Origin: Streptomyces asiaticus
GTDB lineage: Bacteria; Actinomycetota; Actinomycetes; Streptomycetales; Streptomycetaceae
Direction: 5' to 3'
NCBI RefSeq assembly: GCF_018138715.1
Contig: NZ_JAGSHX010000006.1
Span: 3,906,001-3,970,000 of the forward strand
DNA: 64,000 nucleotides
The stretch's first letter is position 1, and the number at the start of each line of letters is the position of its first letter. Shown in pieces: positions 36,866 through 45,447 of this stretch. Position numbers and translations under genes: made by a program. The notes under the pieces were generated by a model, which made no database searches, was not told the origin of the DNA, and saw nothing but the letters and a program-made list of their open reading frames with translations.

Positions 36866-38575
36866 GTGAACGACCGTCACCCGTCGGGGGCCTCTCCGAC
36901 CGTCCCCGCTCCCGACGCCTCGTATCCGTACGGCGAGGCTTACGGTCAGCGGCAGGACACAGCGCACGGCTACGCCGGGTACGACGGGTACTCCACCGGC
37001 AGCTTCGCCCACCTGGCCACCGCCTACGGGGACGGTGACCCGCTCTTCGGCACGCTTCCGGGCGCCTACGACGACGGGCAGGGCACCCACAGCGGTCAGT
37101 ACGACGCTTCGCAGTGGGCCACGGCCGACCAGCACCACCAGACCGGCTCGTACGCCACCGGCCACTACGACCTGGGCCACGACTCGGGTCACCACGACAC
37201 CGGTCACTACGACACGGCCCATTACGACTCCGGCGCCTACGACACCACCGCGACGTGGGCCGCCTCCGGCTATCACCTGCCGACCGGCATCCCCGCCCAG
37301 CAGGACGCCGAGACCGGCGCCCAGTGGGACATCGGCGCCTGGGACACGGACGCCACCGGCCACACCGAGCTGCCGGAGCAGTGGGATCAGGGGGCGGGGT
37401 ACGAGGCCGAGGCGTACACCTCGGGCGTGGACACCGGTCAGACCCAGGTCTGGGACACCTCCGGCTACCGGACCGTGGACGAGGGGCAGTACGACCACTC
37501 CGGGCTGAACCATCCGGGACTCGACCAGCAGGGGCTCGACCACCACTCCGGCTTCGATCAGCCCGAGCACGAGGCCAACGCCTTCGACCAGACGGCCGTC
37601 TTCGAGCCCAATGCCTACGACCAGAACGCCGCGTTCGAGCAGACGGCCGCCTTCGAGCAGGCCGTCATCCCCGAGCAGCCCGGCGCGTTCGAGCACACCG
37701 CCGTCTTCGAGCCGGTCGACGAGGCCGACCGGCCGTACGACGACCCCGGCCCCGAAGCGGAACCTGAACCCGAGGCGGCGGTCATGCGGGAATCCGCCCC
37801 CTCCCCTCGCCGGGAGGTGAGTCGCGGCCGCCGCCGTACCCCCTCGCCCCGCCCCAAGCGCTCCGCGCTCCTCACCGTCGCCGTCCCCTCCGTCTGCGCC
37901 CTGGGCGTCACCGCCGTGGCCGCCGCCTCGGTCAGCGGCGTGGGGAGCGACAAGAAGGACGAGTCCACGACTCAGGCCGCCCCCGACACCGCGGCGGCCC
38001 CCGTGAAGCCCTCCGTCGCCAACAGCAAGCTGGACTCCCAGCTCGCCGGGGTCCGCGAGGGCGCGGACGACTTCCGCGACCGCGCCAGCCGCACCCAGGA
38101 GCGGATCGACCTCCAGACGCGCCAGGCCGCCGAGAAGAAGCGCAAGGCGGCCGAGGCGGCGCGCAAGGAGGCGCTGCGCCCGAAGTTCGCGCTGCCCGTC
38201 GCCCAGCACGGCCTGAGCGCCATGTTCGGCCAGGCCGGTATCAACTGGATGTCGGTGCACACCGGTATCGACTTCCCGGTGAGCTACGGGACGCCCGTGA
38301 TGGCCGCCACCGACGGCACCGTAAGGACGCAGTGGAACGACGCCTACGGCAACATGGTCGTTCTGACCAGCCCGGACGGCACGGAGACCTGGTACTGCCA
38401 CCTCAGCAGCGCCAAGATCCGCTCCGGGACCGTCAAGGCCGGGGAGACCATCGCGTACTCCGGGAACTCCGGTAACTCCACCGGCCCGCACCTGCACTTC
38501 GAGGTCCACCCCGGCGGGGGCGCGGCCATCGACCCGCTGCCCTGGCTGCGCGGCAAGGGCCTCGACCCGACCTGA
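36866..38575 (+). CDS. M23 family metallopeptidase with long disordered N-terminus
   Basis: 569 aa from GTG 36866 (GTG 36863 adjacent; AGAGAAG upstream). Residues 1-320 are a low-complexity His/Tyr/Asp/Gly-rich region (GHYDLGHDSGHHDTGHYDT) then FEQTA/FEPNA repeats and a basic patch RRTPSPRPKR. One membrane segment LTVAVPSVCALGVTAVAAASV at about 333-353 anchors it. A short coiled coil (QAAEKKRKAAEAARKEA) leads to the C-terminal LytM domain with Zn ligands in HTGIDF and HLHFE plus WYCHLSS. It should cleave peptidoglycan cross-bridges outside. The N-terminus would be cytoplasmic. No ydaO riboswitch was found upstream. Confidence 0.9.
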   Translation: MNDRHPSGASPTVPAPDASYPYGEAYGQRQDTAHGYAGYDGYSTGSFAHLATAYGDGDPLFGTLPGAYDDGQGTHSGQYDASQWATADQHHQTGSYATGHYDLGHDSGHHDTGHYDTAHYDSGAYDTTATWAASGYHLPTGIPAQQDAETGAQWDIGAWDTDATGHTELPEQWDQGAGYEAEAYTSGVDTGQTQVWDTSGYRTVDEGQYDHSGLNHPGLDQQGLDHHSGFDQPEHEANAFDQTAVFEPNAYDQNAAFEQTAAFEQAVIPEQPGAFEHTAVFEPVDEADRPYDDPGPEAEPEPEAAVMRESAPSPRREVSRGRRRTPSPRPKRSALLTVAVPSVCALGVTAVAAASVSGVGSDKKDESTTQAAPDTAAAPVKPSVANSKLDSQLAGVREGADDFRDRASRTQERIDLQTRQAAEKKRKAAEAARKEALRPKFALPVAQHGLSAMFGQAGINWMSVHTGIDFPVSYGTPVMAATDGTVRTQWNDAYGNMVVLTSPDGTETWYCHLSSAKIRSGTVKAGETIAYSGNSGNSTGPHLHFEVHPGGGAAIDPLPWLRGKGLDPT

Positions 38576-38623
38576 CCTGATCCGGCAGGGCTGCCGGGGA
38601 CAGCACCGCCCGTAGCGCGACCG

Positions 38624-38651
38624 CTGTAGCGCGCCCACCGGCGCGCTACAG
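38624..38651. terminator. Bidirectional hairpin between M23 and pcrA genes
   Basis: Perfect 10-bp stem (CTGTAGCGCG with CGCGCTACAG), loop 8 bases, in the 105-base gap between the two convergent genes. Confidence 0.65.
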
Positions 38652-38680
38652 CCTCGGCGTCCAGCCCCCGCCGGCCCCCG

Positions 38681-41182
38681 CTACAGCTTCTCCACCGGTG
38701 CGTACCGCAGCAGCAGCCGCTTCGGCTTCTCGTCGCCGAAGTCGATCGTCGCCTCCGCGTTGTCCCCGCTGCCCTTGACCGCCACCACCGTGCCGAGCCC
38801 GAACGAGTCATGGGTGACCCGGTCGCCGATGGCCAGGGCGACCACCGGGCGCTCCTGGGCCCGCCGGGTGGCGAACCCGCTGCCCCCGGTGCGCGAACGC
38901 GACGTCGACAGACCGGACGACAGCCCCGACGGCGGGGTCGAGGCGATACCGCCCATGGACGCCGACGGGGTGGCGGGCCCGGTGCGCCGCCAGCGCACAT
39001 ACTGGTCCGGGATCTCCTCCAGGAAGCGGGACGGCGGGTTGTACGCGGGCTGTCCCCAGGCGCTGCGCATCGTCGAGCGGGTCAGATAGAGCCGCTCGCG
39101 GGCCCGGGTGATCCCGACATAGGCCAGCCGTCGCTCCTCCTCCAGCTCCTTGGTCTGACCGAGCGCCCGCATATGCGGGAAGACGCCGTCCTCCATGCCG
39201 CTGAGGAAGACGACCGGGAACTCCAGGCCCTTCGCCGTGTGCAGGGTCATCAGCGTGATCACGCCGGAGCCCTCGGTGTCCTCGTCGGGGATCTGGTCGG
39301 AGTCGGCGACGAGCGCGACCTGCTCCAGGAAGTCCGCGAGGGTGCCGGGGTTCTCCTCGCCGCGGTCCTGCTCGAACTCCAGGGCCACGGCGGCGAGCTC
39401 CTGGAGGTTCTCGATCCGGGTCTCGTCCTGCGGATCGGTGGACGCCTGGAGCTCGGCCAGATAGCCGGTGCGCTCCAGCACCGCCTCCAGGACGGTGGCC
39501 GGGCCCGCCCCGGACTCCACGATGGTGTGCAGCTCCTCCATGAGCGTGTTGAACCGCTTGACGGCGTTGGCCGAGCGGGCCGCCATGCCGTACGCCTCGT
39601 CGACCCGGCGCAGCGCCTGCGGGAAGGTGATCTTCTCGCGCAGCGACAGCGCGTCGATCATGGCTTCCGCGCGCTCGCCGATGCCGCGCTTGGGCACGTT
39701 CAGGATCCGGCGCAGCGGGACGGAGTCCTCGGGGTTGGCCAGCACCCGCAGATAGGCGAGGACGTCCCGGACCTCCTTGCGCTCGTAGAAGCGCACACCG
39801 CCGACGACCTTGTACGGCAGCCCGACGCGGATGAAGACCTCTTCGAAGACACGGGACTGGGCGTTGGTGCGGTAGAAGACCGCCACGTCCCCGGCCTTGG
39901 CGTCGCCCGCGTCCGTCAGCCGGTCGATCTCGTCGGCGACGAACTGGGCCTCGTCGTGCTCGGTGTCGGCCACATAGCCGGTGATCTCGGTCCCGGCGCC
40001 GGCGTCCGTCCACAGGTTCTTCGGGCGGCGGTTCTCATTGCGCTCGATGACCGCGTTGGCCGCGCTCAGGATGGTCTGGGTCGAGCGGTAGTTCTGCTCG
40101 AGGAGGATCGTCCGCGCGGTGGGGTAGTCCTCCTCGAACTGGAGGATGTTACGGATCGTGGCGCCCCGGAAGGCGTAGATCGACTGGTCGGCGTCGCCCA
40201 CCACGCACAGCTCGGCGGCCGTGGTCTCCTCGGTGTCGGTGCCCACCAGCTCGCGCACGAGTGTGTACTGCGCGTGGTTGGTGTCCTGGTACTCGTCCAC
40301 CAGGACGTGCCGGAAGCGGCGGCGGTAGTGCTCGGCGACGTCCGGGAACGCCTGGAGCAGATTGACCGTGGTCATGATGATGTCGTCGAAGTCCAGCGCG
40401 TTGGCCTCGCGCAGCCGCGCCTGGTACATCACATACGCCTCGGCCAGCGTCTTCTCAAACCCTCCCCCAGACTCCGTCCGGGAGGTGCCCCCTGCCGCCT
40501 GCCCGGCGAAGGTCTCCTCGTCGATCAGCTCGTTCTTGAGGTTGGAGATCTTGGCGCTGAAGGACTTCGGCGGGAACCGCTTGGGGTCGAGATCCAGATC
40601 CCGGCAGACCAGCGCCATCAGCCGCTTGGAGTCGGCCGCGTCGTAGATCGAGAACGACGAGGTGAAGCCCAGCTTCTTCGACTCCCGGCGCAGGATGCGG
40701 ACACAGGCGCTGTGGAAGGTGGACACCCACATGGCGTTGGCCCGGGGGCCGACGAGCTCCTCGACGCGCTCCTTCATCTCGCCCGCCGCCTTGTTGGTGA
40801 AGGTGATGGCGAGGATCTGGCCGGGGTGGGTGGAGCGGGCGCCGAGCAGATAGGCGATGCGGTGGGTGAGCACCCGGGTCTTGCCGGAGCCGGCGCCCGC
40901 GACGATCAGCAGCGGCGAGCCGGTGTGCTCCACGGCGGCCCTCTGCTGCTCGTTCAACCCCTCGAGCAGGGCGGACGGGTCCACGGCGGGCCGGGCCGCG
41001 CCGTCCCGGTAGTGGGCCTCCCGGGGCACGGGCGCGTCGAAATCGCCGCTGAAGAGGTGATGCGGCACGTCCTCGGCACCGCCGTGACCGGGGTGTGCCG
41101 ATTCCTCGGGCGGCGGTGGCCGCTCCTCGTCCGAAGGAGGCCCGAGGTCCGCCAGGAAGCTGTCGTCAAAGAGGCTGCTCAT
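38681..41182 (-). CDS. pcrA: ATP-dependent DNA helicase PcrA/UvrD
   Basis: SF1A 3'-5' helicase for nucleotide-excision and recombination control, 833 aa. Motifs: Walker A VAGAGSGKTRVL (about 95), Ia ITFTNKAAGEMKERV, motif II VDEYQDTNHAQY, III GDADQSIYAFRGA, IV LEQNYRST, V TLHTAKGLEFPVVF, VI YVGITRARERLYL. The C-terminus ends with the KTGLGxV-like GLGTVVAVKGSG ... RLLLRYAPVEKL tudor-like domain binding RNA polymerase in the family. Between GQAAGG and FEKTLAEAY lies an extra GTSRTESGG segment (about residues 230-243) encoded by a palindromic repeat. A PafBC-type promoter motif abuts the start. Confidence 0.95.
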   Translation of the reverse strand: MSSLFDDSFLADLGPPSDEERPPPPEESAHPGHGGAEDVPHHLFSGDFDAPVPREAHYRDGAARPAVDPSALLEGLNEQQRAAVEHTGSPLLIVAGAGSGKTRVLTHRIAYLLGARSTHPGQILAITFTNKAAGEMKERVEELVGPRANAMWVSTFHSACVRILRRESKKLGFTSSFSIYDAADSKRLMALVCRDLDLDPKRFPPKSFSAKISNLKNELIDEETFAGQAAGGTSRTESGGGFEKTLAEAYVMYQARLREANALDFDDIIMTTVNLLQAFPDVAEHYRRRFRHVLVDEYQDTNHAQYTLVRELVGTDTEETTAAELCVVGDADQSIYAFRGATIRNILQFEEDYPTARTILLEQNYRSTQTILSAANAVIERNENRRPKNLWTDAGAGTEITGYVADTEHDEAQFVADEIDRLTDAGDAKAGDVAVFYRTNAQSRVFEEVFIRVGLPYKVVGGVRFYERKEVRDVLAYLRVLANPEDSVPLRRILNVPKRGIGERAEAMIDALSLREKITFPQALRRVDEAYGMAARSANAVKRFNTLMEELHTIVESGAGPATVLEAVLERTGYLAELQASTDPQDETRIENLQELAAVALEFEQDRGEENPGTLADFLEQVALVADSDQIPDEDTEGSGVITLMTLHTAKGLEFPVVFLSGMEDGVFPHMRALGQTKELEEERRLAYVGITRARERLYLTRSTMRSAWGQPAYNPPSRFLEEIPDQYVRWRRTGPATPSASMGGIASTPPSGLSSGLSTSRSRTGGSGFATRRAQERPVVALAIGDRVTHDSFGLGTVVAVKGSGDNAEATIDFGDEKPKRLLLRYAPVEKL
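40453..40494. repeat. Palindromic repeat element inserted in frame in pcrA
   Basis: A 40-base element with arms CCTCCC and GGGAGG around CCAGACTCCGTCC; on the coding strand it reads GGCACCTCCCGGACGGAG then TCTGGGGGAGGGTTTG. I recognise this as the dispersed small palindrome common in Streptomyces intergenic DNA. Here it is in frame and adds about 14 Gly/Ser/Thr residues. Confidence 0.6.
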
Positions 41183-41191
41183 CGCTCCCCG

Positions 41192-41214
41192 AGTCTAGGC
41201 CGCCCCACTGACAG
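41192..41214 (-). promoter_or_regulatory. PafBC-type DNA-damage promoter motif of pcrA
   Basis: Minus strand: CTGTCAGTG (41214-41206), 8-base spacer, TAGACT (41197-41192). Matches TTGTCRGTG-N8-TAnnnT except the first base. The predicted transcript start lies within a few bases of ATG 41182, so the message would be nearly leaderless. Confidence 0.75.
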
Positions 41215-41339
41215 CCGACGTCCGAACATCACGAAACGGTTTCGGGCAAAACGGTCACCAGTCTTCACAGGAGCCCCACGAGTTGGCTACCGTCCTGCGT
41301 CAGGCGGCCCGGAAGATCCGTCGGCGAACCACGTCGGCA

Positions 41340-41516
41340 CGGGCGGCCTCCGCCGAGTCCGGTACGCCGTGAGGCGCCCGGAGCCGGGGACCCAACAACG
41401 CAACACCGGGGTGAATCGACCCGAAACGGTGCGGCACGGACAGTGCCGCCCGGACACGGCCGAAGGGCAGCCTTCCGTACCGCCCGAACCCGACAGCTAA
41501 CCCGGTAGGCGGTCCA
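41340..41516 (+). promoter_or_regulatory. ydaO-type c-di-AMP riboswitch
   Basis: Conserved blocks of actinobacterial ydaO RNAs occur in order: CGCCGAGTCCGG (41351), GGGGACCCAAC, GGGGTGAATCGACCCGAAAC, and the hallmark 3' block CCGCCCGAACCCGACAGC followed by TAACCCGGTAGGCGG (to 41512). The ribosome site GGAAGGAG follows directly. In Streptomyces this switch turns off cell-wall hydrolase genes when c-di-AMP is high. Confidence 0.88.
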
Positions 41517-41534
41517 CGGAAGGAGTCGCCTCCC

Positions 41535-42707
41535 TTGGCGTCGCACCGCAAGCCGCGGAGCCGAATACCCGCCCCGCTCACCGGTCACAGCCGCCGTACG
41601 GCCGTCGGGTTCACCACGGCCGCCCTCGCATCCGTCACCCTCCTCTCCCAGTCGGCCAACGCCGCGCCCACCGACCCCAAGCCGGCCGCCCAGTCGATCG
41701 AGCTCGTGAAGGAGAAGGTCGACAGCCTGTACCACCAGGCGGAGACCGCCACCCAGCGTTACAACGCCGCCAAGGAGCGCACCGACCAGCAGCGGGCCAA
41801 GGTCGACAAGCTGCTGGACTCCGTCGCCCAGCGCACCGAGAAGCTCAACGAGGCGCGGCGCATGCTCGGCAACTACGCCGCCGCCCAGTACCGCGACGGC
41901 GGAATGGCCCGCTCCGCCGCGACCCTGCTGTTCTCCAACGATCCGCAGGACGTCTTCGACCAGTCGCACCTGCTGGACCGGATGACCGGCCGGCAGAAGC
42001 AGGCCGTGGACGACTTCCAGAAGCAGCGGGTGAAGGCCGCCAAGGAGCGCGGTAAGGCCAGCGAGAGCCTCGCCTCGCTGACCGCGTCCCAGAAGCAGCT
42101 GAAAGTCCAGAAGAAGACCGTCCAGGACAAGCTGACCGAGGCGCGGCGGCTGCTGGCGAATCTGACCGCCAAGGAGAAGGCGCGGCTGGCGGCGATCGAG
42201 AAGAAGAAGGCGGAAGAGGCCCGCCGTAAGGCCGCCGAGCTGGCCGAGAAGCAGCGGCAGGAGGCGGCCGCGCGCAAGAAGCAGCAGGAGCAGGAGCAGC
42301 AGAACGCGGGTGGCTCCGGTTCGACGGCGCCCTCCACGCCCTCGGCCCCGGCCAACAGCTCCAAGGCGGCCCAGGCCATCGCCTTCGCCAAGGCGCAGCT
42401 CGGCAAGCCGTACGTCTGGGGCGCGACCGGGCCCAGCTCCTTCGACTGCTCGGGGCTGACGCAGGCGGCCTGGAAGTCCGCCGGGATCTCGCTGCCGCGC
42501 ACCACCTGGGACCAGGTGAAGGCCGGTACGCGGGTCTCGACGTCGCAGCTCCAGCCGGGCGATCTCGTCTTCTTCTACGACGACATCAGCCATGTCGGCC
42601 TCTACATCGGCGACGGGATGATGATCCACGCGCCGAAGCCGGGCGATGTGGTGAAGAAGGCGCCGATCACGGAGATGCCGATCTACGGGAGCGTACGGCC
42701 CTCGTAG
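41535..42707 (+). CDS. Secreted NlpC/P60 peptidoglycan hydrolase under c-di-AMP riboswitch
   Basis: 390 aa, TTG start at 41535 with GGAAGGAG 10 bases upstream. Signal peptide ends near ANAAPTDPK (about residue 45). Residues 50-265 form a long coiled coil (RipA/CwlO-like regulatory arm) rich in Lys/Glu/Arg. After a Ser/Thr linker, the NlpC/P60 domain (about 275-390) has catalytic Cys in SFDCSGLTQ, His in SHVGLYIG and a third His in MIHAPKPG. It should cut the D-Glu-dibasic amino acid bond of stem peptides. Expression depends on the ydaO switch just upstream, so growth and osmotic state should control it. Confidence 0.93.
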   Translation: MASHRKPRSRIPAPLTGHSRRTAVGFTTAALASVTLLSQSANAAPTDPKPAAQSIELVKEKVDSLYHQAETATQRYNAAKERTDQQRAKVDKLLDSVAQRTEKLNEARRMLGNYAAAQYRDGGMARSAATLLFSNDPQDVFDQSHLLDRMTGRQKQAVDDFQKQRVKAAKERGKASESLASLTASQKQLKVQKKTVQDKLTEARRLLANLTAKEKARLAAIEKKKAEEARRKAAELAEKQRQEAAARKKQQEQEQQNAGGSGSTAPSTPSAPANSSKAAQAIAFAKAQLGKPYVWGATGPSSFDCSGLTQAAWKSAGISLPRTTWDQVKAGTRVSTSQLQPGDLVFFYDDISHVGLYIGDGMMIHAPKPGDVVKKAPITEMPIYGSVRPS

Positions 42708-42720
42708 GCCCCCCTGATCC

Positions 42721-42768
42721 TGACGATGCCGCTGCCCGGGGCCGGGGCCCCGGGCAGCGGCATCGTCA
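42721..42768. terminator. Very strong bidirectional terminator
   Basis: Perfect 22-bp stem around tetraloop CGGG, 13 bases after the NlpC/P60 stop and between two convergent genes. Core arm GCTGCCCGGGGC. Two copies of GGCGCCGTCAGCGC follow (42780-42815). Confidence 0.85.
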
Positions 42769-42813
42769 TCGGCTCAGCGGCGCCGTCAGCGCTTCAGTGG
42801 CGCCGTCAGCGCC

Positions 42814-43581
42814 TCAGGTGCCGGGCTTGCGCCCGTACACGTACACATCGTCGCCGTTCTTCAGCAGGCCCCAGTACTTCTTGGCGTCGCCCTTACGCAT
42901 GTTGACGCAGCCGTGGGAGCCGGGCGGCGACCATACGCTGCCGTCGATCGAGTGAAACGCCTGGCCGCCGTCGAAGAACTGGCTGTAGGGCATGGCGACC
43001 TTGTAGAGCGTCGACCAGTGGTTGATGTTCCGCCAGTAGATCCTCTTCAGCCCGGTGCGGGTCTCGAAGCGGTCCCGCCCGGACCGCACCGGCACCGGTC
43101 CGTAGACCAGCCGGGAGCCGTCCTGGACCCAGCTCAGCTGGCGGGTGAGGTCGACGCAGGCGATCCGGCCCTTGTCGGTCGGGCAATTCCGCGCCGCGTT
43201 CGGGTTGTGCCCGGCGGCCTTCTGGGCGCTGATGAGGCTCATCACACGCGAAGTGATCGGGCCCGCGTAGCCGATCGTCGGGCTGACGCCGTGGTCGATC
43301 TGGAACTTCTGGATCGCGAGACAGTCCGCCCGCGACTGCCGCCCGTCCACCGGACGGCCCAGGAAGCGCTCGGCCTGCTGCTGGTACGGCCCCGCGGTGG
43401 TCGTGCACGACGACGCGGCCACGCTCACCGGTGTCACCGTGCCGGCCGACCGGCCCAGCGGCCGCGCCTGAGCCTGCGCCGGACCGGCGACGGCCACCGC
43501 GAGCGGCACCGCCATCCCCGCCAGCCCCAGCGCGACGCCCACGCGCCGCCCATGACTTCTGATTGCCCCCACTACCCCCAT
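42814..43581 (-). CDS. Secreted L,D-transpeptidase (YkuD) with peptidoglycan-binding domain
   Basis: 255 aa from ATG 43581 (GAGAGGAG 8 bases upstream; longer open frames lack support). Signal peptide GVALGLAGMAVPLAVAVAGPAQA, cleavage about residue 38. A PG-binding-1-like region follows (ADCLAIQKFQIDHGVSPTIGYAGPIT). The YkuD catalytic motif is complete: HSIDG and SPPGSHGCVNM with the nucleophile Cys. Such enzymes make 3-3 cross-links in peptidoglycan or anchor proteins. It converges on the NlpC/P60 hydrolase gene, fitting a wall-remodelling locus. Confidence 0.9.
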   Translation of the reverse strand: MGVVGAIRSHGRRVGVALGLAGMAVPLAVAVAGPAQAQARPLGRSAGTVTPVSVAASSCTTTAGPYQQQAERFLGRPVDGRQSRADCLAIQKFQIDHGVSPTIGYAGPITSRVMSLISAQKAAGHNPNAARNCPTDKGRIACVDLTRQLSWVQDGSRLVYGPVPVRSGRDRFETRTGLKRIYWRNINHWSTLYKVAMPYSQFFDGGQAFHSIDGSVWSPPGSHGCVNMRKGDAKKYWGLLKNGDDVYVYGRKPGT

Positions 43582-43691
43582 TGGCCACTCCTCTCGACTG
43601 CCTCGCTCTTTACTAAGACAGCTCGCGAGTGCAAACGGTTGCCTCGGGATCGTGTCACATCGTCGTGAGATTACCCCAGAACATTCGCTCG

Positions 43692-44045
43692 TCAGGTCCA
43701 CAGCACGGCGATGAAGATGTTTGCCGTTGTCAAGGCACCCACCGCACCGAAGACGGCCGACTCTACCTTCTCCTCGTCGCGCTTCACATAGACCAGGCCG
43801 AGAATAACGACCAATAGCGCCAGCTTTACGCCGATTTTGACGGTGTTGAGGCTGTTGTCGTCCGCCTGGTTGAGCCCGACCAGCGCCACGCCGGTCACCA
43901 GCATGGTCAGCGCGCCGTGCAGCATCGCCGGGATCATCCGGGCCTCGCCCGCCCGCGCGGCTTTGAGCTGCGAGAAGAAGCCGCCGAGCAGTGCGCCGAT
44001 GCCGACGATATGGAGGCCGACGAACACGTGAATGAGTACGTCCAT
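43692..44045 (-). CDS. Small four-helix membrane protein
   Basis: 117 aa from ATG 44045 (CCGGAG 5 bases upstream). Four hydrophobic segments: LIHVFVGLHIVGIGALLGGFF, AMLHGALTMLVTGVALVGL, KLALLVVILGLVYV and AVGALTTANIFIAVLW. Conserved-looking His residues in the first helices recall heme-binding or DUF-type respiratory membrane proteins, but no family is claimed. Typical Streptomyces neighbour of NlpC/P60 genes. Function unknown. Confidence 0.78.
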   Translation of the reverse strand: MDVLIHVFVGLHIVGIGALLGGFFSQLKAARAGEARMIPAMLHGALTMLVTGVALVGLNQADDNSLNTVKIGVKLALLVVILGLVYVKRDEEKVESAVFGAVGALTTANIFIAVLWT

Positions 44046-44242
44046 GGCTCCGGAGACTAGCCGCGCGCATATCATCACCCGGCACTCGGGTGGGGCCCTA
44101 TCGCCACTTCGATCACGGCCGCCCCACAGTCCCGACCACCCCACTCGCCGGGCGATCAGCAGCCGTCACGGGAGCGACGAAATCCGTGCACTCCCGTTCA
44201 ATCCCCCGCACGGCACCCGCTTTCCGGCCTAGCTTCCTCCTC
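44046..44242. other. Divergent region, promoter side of membrane-protein and second NlpC genes
   Basis: Together with the hairpin at 44243-44302 and the leader to 44393 this makes a 348-base divergent gap. No gene seen. No ydaO blocks (no TAACCCGGTAGGC) are present, unlike upstream of the first NlpC/P60 gene. Confidence 0.55.
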
Positions 44243-44302
44243 CAGGTGGCAGTCCGCTTCCCGTCAACCGAGGGTCCCCGCCTCACGGCGGACTGCCACC
44301 TG
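44243..44302 (+). promoter_or_regulatory. Stem-loop in the leader of the second NlpC/P60 gene
   Basis: Perfect 15-bp inverted repeat, arms CAGGTGGCAGTCCGC and GCGGACTGCCACCTG, with a 30-base loop. It lies 92 bases before the GTG. It could be a terminator, a leader regulatory structure or an operator pair. Confidence 0.5.
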
Positions 44303-44393
44303 CCCGTCCGTACCCCACAAGGGTCCAGGATCTGCCGAATGTCCTGGATTGCCCGAACTGGATTGCCCAAGAAAGACCAGGTGAACCGCCGCA

Positions 44394-45416
44394 GTGGCGT
44401 CGCACAGGAAGCCCAAGCAGCGCTCGCTCACCAGCGGCACCGCCCGCGCGGCCGCGCTCCTCGCCCTCACCGGCGCCGCGTCCGCCACCCTCCTCGACGG
44501 CACCGGGCACGCCGAGAACCGCCTCACGCCCGCCCAGGTGAAGGCGAAGGTCGACGCGTACCAGCGGGAGGCCGAGGAGGCCACCGAGCGGTACAACGGC
44601 GCGAGGGAGAAGGCCGACAAGGCCCGCCGGACGCTGGACGCGCTGCGCGACCAGGCCGCCCGCCGCACCACCCGGCTCAACACCGCGCGCAACGCCCTCG
44701 GGGCCTTCGCCACCGCCCAGTACCGCTCGGGGACGATCGCCCCGGCCCTCCAGCTCGCCCTGTCCTCCTCCCCGGACCAGTACCTTCAGCGCGCCTCGCT
44801 CGTCGAGCGCGCGGGGAGCCGCCAGGCCGCCCTGATCGCCACGATCGGCCGTCAGGAGCGGAAATTACGCCAGGTCCGCGGCGAGGCGGCCGACCGCCTC
44901 GCCGCTCTGCGCGCCTCCCGGGCGGCCGCCGCCCACCACAAGCGGACCGTCCAGGAGAAGCTCGCCGCCGCCGATCGCCTCCTCGACCGGCTGACCCTCG
45001 AGCAGCGGCAGCGCCTGCTGGCGGCGCGGGACGGCGACAAGACCGCCGGCTCCCCCGCCCCCGCCGAGGGCCGCGCCGCCCGCGCCGTCTCCTACGCGTA
45101 CGCGGCCCTCGGCAAGCCGTATGTGTGGGGCGCCACCGGCCCCCACGGCTACGACTGCTCGGGGCTCACCCAGGCCGCCTGGCGGGCCGCCGGGGTCGCC
45201 CTGCCCCGCACCACGTACACCCAGATCTACGCCGGACAGCGGGTCACCCGCGACCAACTGGCCCCCGGCGACCTGGTCTTCTTCTACTCCGGTATCAGCC
45301 ATGTCGGCCTCTACATCGGCGGCGGCCGCATGATCCACGCGCCGCACCCCGGGGCCCCGGTCCGGTTGGCCTCCGTGGCGGACATGCCCTTCGCGGGGGC
45401 GGCCCGCCCGGCGTAG
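44394..45416 (+). CDS. Secreted NlpC/P60 peptidoglycan hydrolase, paralogue
   Basis: 340 aa, GTG 44394. Begins MASHRKPK like the first paralogue (MASHRKPR), followed by a signal segment AAALLALTGAASATLL, a coiled-coil arm (about 45-215; VKAKVDAYQREAEEATERYN) and a C-terminal NlpC/P60 domain with catalytic Cys in GYDCSGLTQ, His in SHVGLYIGGG and MIHAPHPG. The arm is shorter and more Arg/Ala-rich than in the first protein. The same reaction is expected, but the riboswitch is missing and an inverted repeat sits in its leader, so control differs. Confidence 0.92.
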   Translation: MASHRKPKQRSLTSGTARAAALLALTGAASATLLDGTGHAENRLTPAQVKAKVDAYQREAEEATERYNGAREKADKARRTLDALRDQAARRTTRLNTARNALGAFATAQYRSGTIAPALQLALSSSPDQYLQRASLVERAGSRQAALIATIGRQERKLRQVRGEAADRLAALRASRAAAAHHKRTVQEKLAAADRLLDRLTLEQRQRLLAARDGDKTAGSPAPAEGRAARAVSYAYAALGKPYVWGATGPHGYDCSGLTQAAWRAAGVALPRTTYTQIYAGQRVTRDQLAPGDLVFFYSGISHVGLYIGGGRMIHAPHPGAPVRLASVADMPFAGAARPA

Positions 45417-45447
45417 CGGTGCCGAGTCCGCAAGGCGGACTGGCCGC

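Noticed and set aside
38810..41500. 896-codon plus-strand frame opposite pcrA running into the riboswitch
   Set aside because: Covers a certain gene and a structured RNA; not protein-like.
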